Source of the DNA: Flavobacterium sp. | GTDB lineage: Bacteria; Bacteroidota; Bacteroidia; Flavobacteriales; Flavobacteriaceae | Direction: 5' to 3' | DNA length: 7,520 nucleotides | Assembly: GCA_030150335.1 (NCBI GenBank) | Contig: JASLGC010000173.1 | Span: 1 to 7,520 of the forward strand | Shown: positions 6,057-7,520 of the stretch, piece by piece | Numbering within the stretch: position 1 is the stretch's first letter | Layout of the letters: every line of letters starts with the position of its first letter | Program-made: the position numbers and the translations under genes | The notes under the pieces: generated by a model | Seen by the model: only the letters and a program-made list of their open reading frames with translations | What the model was told of the DNA's origin: nothing | The model's database searches: none

Positions 6057-7520
6057 TTAGACTGTAACGTGTAATTGTGCGCCTGGTCCTATCGGTAATC
6101 CTATAAGAATCCAAATGATTAAAAGGATAGACCAACCGATAAAGAAGACGATGGTATAAGGTAGCATCGTTGATACAATTGTACCAATTCCTGCTTTTTT
6201 ATCATAGCGTTGCATGAAGGCAACAATTAGTGCGAAGTAACTCATCATAGGAGATATGATATTGGTGACACTATCTCCAATTCTATAAGCTACTTGTACA
6301 AATTCTGGTGAGTATCCTAATAGCATAAACATTGGGATAAATACAGGTGCCATAATTGCCCATTTAGCAGAAGCACTTCCCATGATAAGGTTGATTAATG
6401 CAGAAACTACTACAAATGATAGCATCAATGGAATAGGACCTAATCCTGATTTCTGTAACGTTCCTGCTCCTTCAATGGCGAATATTATCCCCAAGTTGGT
6501 CCAGTTGAAATAAGCTACGAACTGTGCTGCAAAGAATACTAATACAATATAAGAACCTAAGGTTTCCATTGCTTTAGACATTCCCTTCATTACGTCTGAA
6601 TCGTTTTTAATTGTTTTTGCTCCAATTCCATAAGCGATACCGGCTACGGCAGAACCAATGAATAGTAAAGCTACAATACCAGACATAAATGGCGATTTTA
6701 AAATCGAACCATTTTCACCTCTTAAATATCCTTGTTCTGGAATTAGTCCTCCTAATACAAAAGCTGTAAAGGCAAGGGCTGCTATACCTGCGTATAATAA
6801 TCCTTTTTTCTCGTCTTTCGTTAAAGCGTCAATGCTGATTGCTTTTTCATCTCCTTCGTACGTTCCAAGTCTTGGGACTACGATTTTCTCTGTTACCCAT
6901 GTACCAAGAATGGCAATAACAAATGTAGAAACAAACATAAAGTAATAGTTAGCTGCTGGGTTTACAACGTAATCAGGAATCATGATACGCGCTGCTTCTT
7001 CAGAAAGTCCTGCTAATAGAGGGTCAATAGTTCCTAATAATAAGTTAGCACTATATCCTCCTGAAACCCCTGCAAAAGCTGCTGCAAGTCCTGCGATAGG
7101 GTGACGTCCTGCTGCTAAGAATATAACTGCTGCTAAAGGTACAAGTAGTACATAACCTACTTCACTTGCTGTATTTGATAGAATTCCTGCAAAAACAATA
7201 ACAAAAGTCAATAGTTTTTTAGGAGATGATAATACAATCTTTTTTAATACGGTTCCGATTAGTCCAGAACCTTCTGCGATACCAATACCAAGTAGCGAAA
7301 CAAGTACTGTTCCCAAAGGAGCAAACCCTGTAAAGTTGGTTACCATTTTGGTAAGTATCATTTGTAACCCTTCAGCACTTACAAGATTGAAAGACTTAAT
7401 CTCCTCTTGTGTACCTGGGTGAATAACGGATAAATCAAAAAAACTGGCTATCCAAGAAGCTAATACAACTAATAATGCAAAACTTGCAAATAGGGTAGCT
7501 GGATGTGGTAACATATTACC
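6057..7520 (-). CDS. AbgT-family transporter (p-aminobenzoyl-glutamate/antimetabolite type), N-terminus cut by window edge
   Basis: 487 codons are visible. The frame stays open to the edge, and the first residues, GNMLPHPATLF, match the GNKVPHP segment that lies about 20 residues inside E. coli AbgT. The Met at 7514 is therefore probably internal and roughly 20 residues are missing. Numbered from that Met, the conserved site residues are D164 (LLGTIDPLLAGLS), W385, P403, R411, D414 and P422. The spacings from W385 (+18, +26, +29, +37) equal those of W420, P438, R446, D449 and P457 in Neisseria MtrF as I recall them. Features shared with the family include NFTGFAPLG (60-68), AGRHPIAGL (135-143), SANLLLG (155-161) and the C-terminal IGLPIGPG (471-478). 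About nine helices plus two re-entrant hairpins are expected; a cytosolic loop lies near 218-237. Family members import p-aminobenzoyl-glutamate (AbgT) or export sulfonamides/folate intermediates (MtrF, YdaH). No abgA/abgB hydrolase gene is beside it, so direction and substrate remain open. Confidence 0.93.
   Translation of the reverse strand, partial: GNMLPHPATLFASFALLVVLASWIASFFDLSVIHPGTQEEIKSFNLVSAEGLQMILTKMVTNFTGFAPLGTVLVSLLGIGIAEGSGLIGTVLKKIVLSSPKKLLTFVIVFAGILSNTASEVGYVLLVPLAAVIFLAAGRHPIAGLAAAFAGVSGGYSANLLLGTIDPLLAGLSEEAARIMIPDYVVNPAANYYFMFVSTFVIAILGTWVTEKIVVPRLGTYEGDEKAISIDALTKDEKKGLLYAGIAALAFTAFVLGGLIPEQGYLRGENGSILKSPFMSGIVALLFIGSAVAGIAYGIGAKTIKNDSDVMKGMSKAMETLGSYIVLVFFAAQFVAYFNWTNLGIIFAIEGAGTLQKSGLGPIPLMLSFVVVSALINLIMGSASAKWAIMAPVFIPMFMLLGYSPEFVQVAYRIGDSVTNIISPMMSYFALIVAFMQRYDKKAGIGTIVSTMLPYTIVFFIGWSILLIIWILIGLPIGPGAQLHVTV

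Noticed and set aside
6658..6945. 95-codon + strand frame within the AbgT-family gene
   Set aside because: Antisense shadow of conserved transporter sequence; no independent support.
7512..7514. ATG at 7514 as the start of the AbgT-family protein
   Set aside because: The frame remains open upstream and the preceding Gly-Asn matches the conserved GN-x-x-PHP segment of AbgT proteins, so the true start lies outside the window.
402..7520. A defence island, biosynthetic cluster or other multi-gene accessory system
   Set aside because: All five genes fit known housekeeping or transport families, each has its own terminator, and no mobile-element, toxin-antitoxin or CRISPR hallmark is present.

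Overview
The window looks like a low-GC chromosome segment from the phylum Bacteroidota, most likely family Flavobacteriaceae (Flavobacterium- or Myroides-like; the genus cannot be fixed from this stretch). Three things point there: AT-rich DNA, start codons without Shine-Dalgarno sequences but with Bacteroidota-type TAnnTTTG -7 elements nearby, and a fused alpha-beta 2-oxoacid dehydrogenase E1 next to an alpha-oxoamine synthase. I see no insertion sequence, phage gene, CRISPR array, tRNA or rRNA.

Layout. Positions 1-141 hold the last 46 codons of an NfsB-type nitroreductase (+), closed by a hairpin terminator. A 199-base AT-rich gap with short repeats and weak promoter candidates precedes a large + strand gene (402-2807) for a single-chain alpha/beta E1 of the branched-chain 2-oxoacid dehydrogenase type. 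A 25-bp perfect inverted repeat ends it. A second + gene (3045-4310) encodes a PLP-dependent alpha-oxoamine synthase of the AONS/KBL/SPT/CapA superfamily and has its own promoter-like box and terminator. Positions 4365-4573 are a strongly G/T-skewed gap with no convincing gene. Two membrane transporter genes follow on the minus strand: a Bcr/CflA-type MFS exporter closely resembling E. coli PunC (YdhC) at 4625-5794, and an AbgT-family transporter (6057 to the window edge) whose N-terminus is cut off. Each ends in its own hairpin terminator.

How the genes fit together. Every gene appears to be a separate transcription unit, so there is no operon-level system here. The one plausible metabolic link is between the two + strand enzymes. 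Branched-chain E1 starts the production of isovaleryl-, isobutyryl- and 2-methylbutyryl-CoA, the primers for the iso/anteiso fatty acids typical of Flavobacteriia. An alpha-oxoamine synthase of the SPT/CapA kind condenses such acyl-CoAs with serine or cysteate to start sphingolipid or sulfonolipid synthesis. This is inference: the amino-acid substrate cannot be read from the sequence.

The most notable details are an apparent exchange of the two Mg-thiamine diphosphate ligands in E1 (N187/D216 where Glu or Asp and Asn are usual), the long extra inter-domain segment of the same protein, an unusual glycine-loop motif in the oxoamine synthase, and the strong strand-compositional skew of the non-coding gaps flanking the MFS gene. 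I did not find a clearly new multi-gene system.
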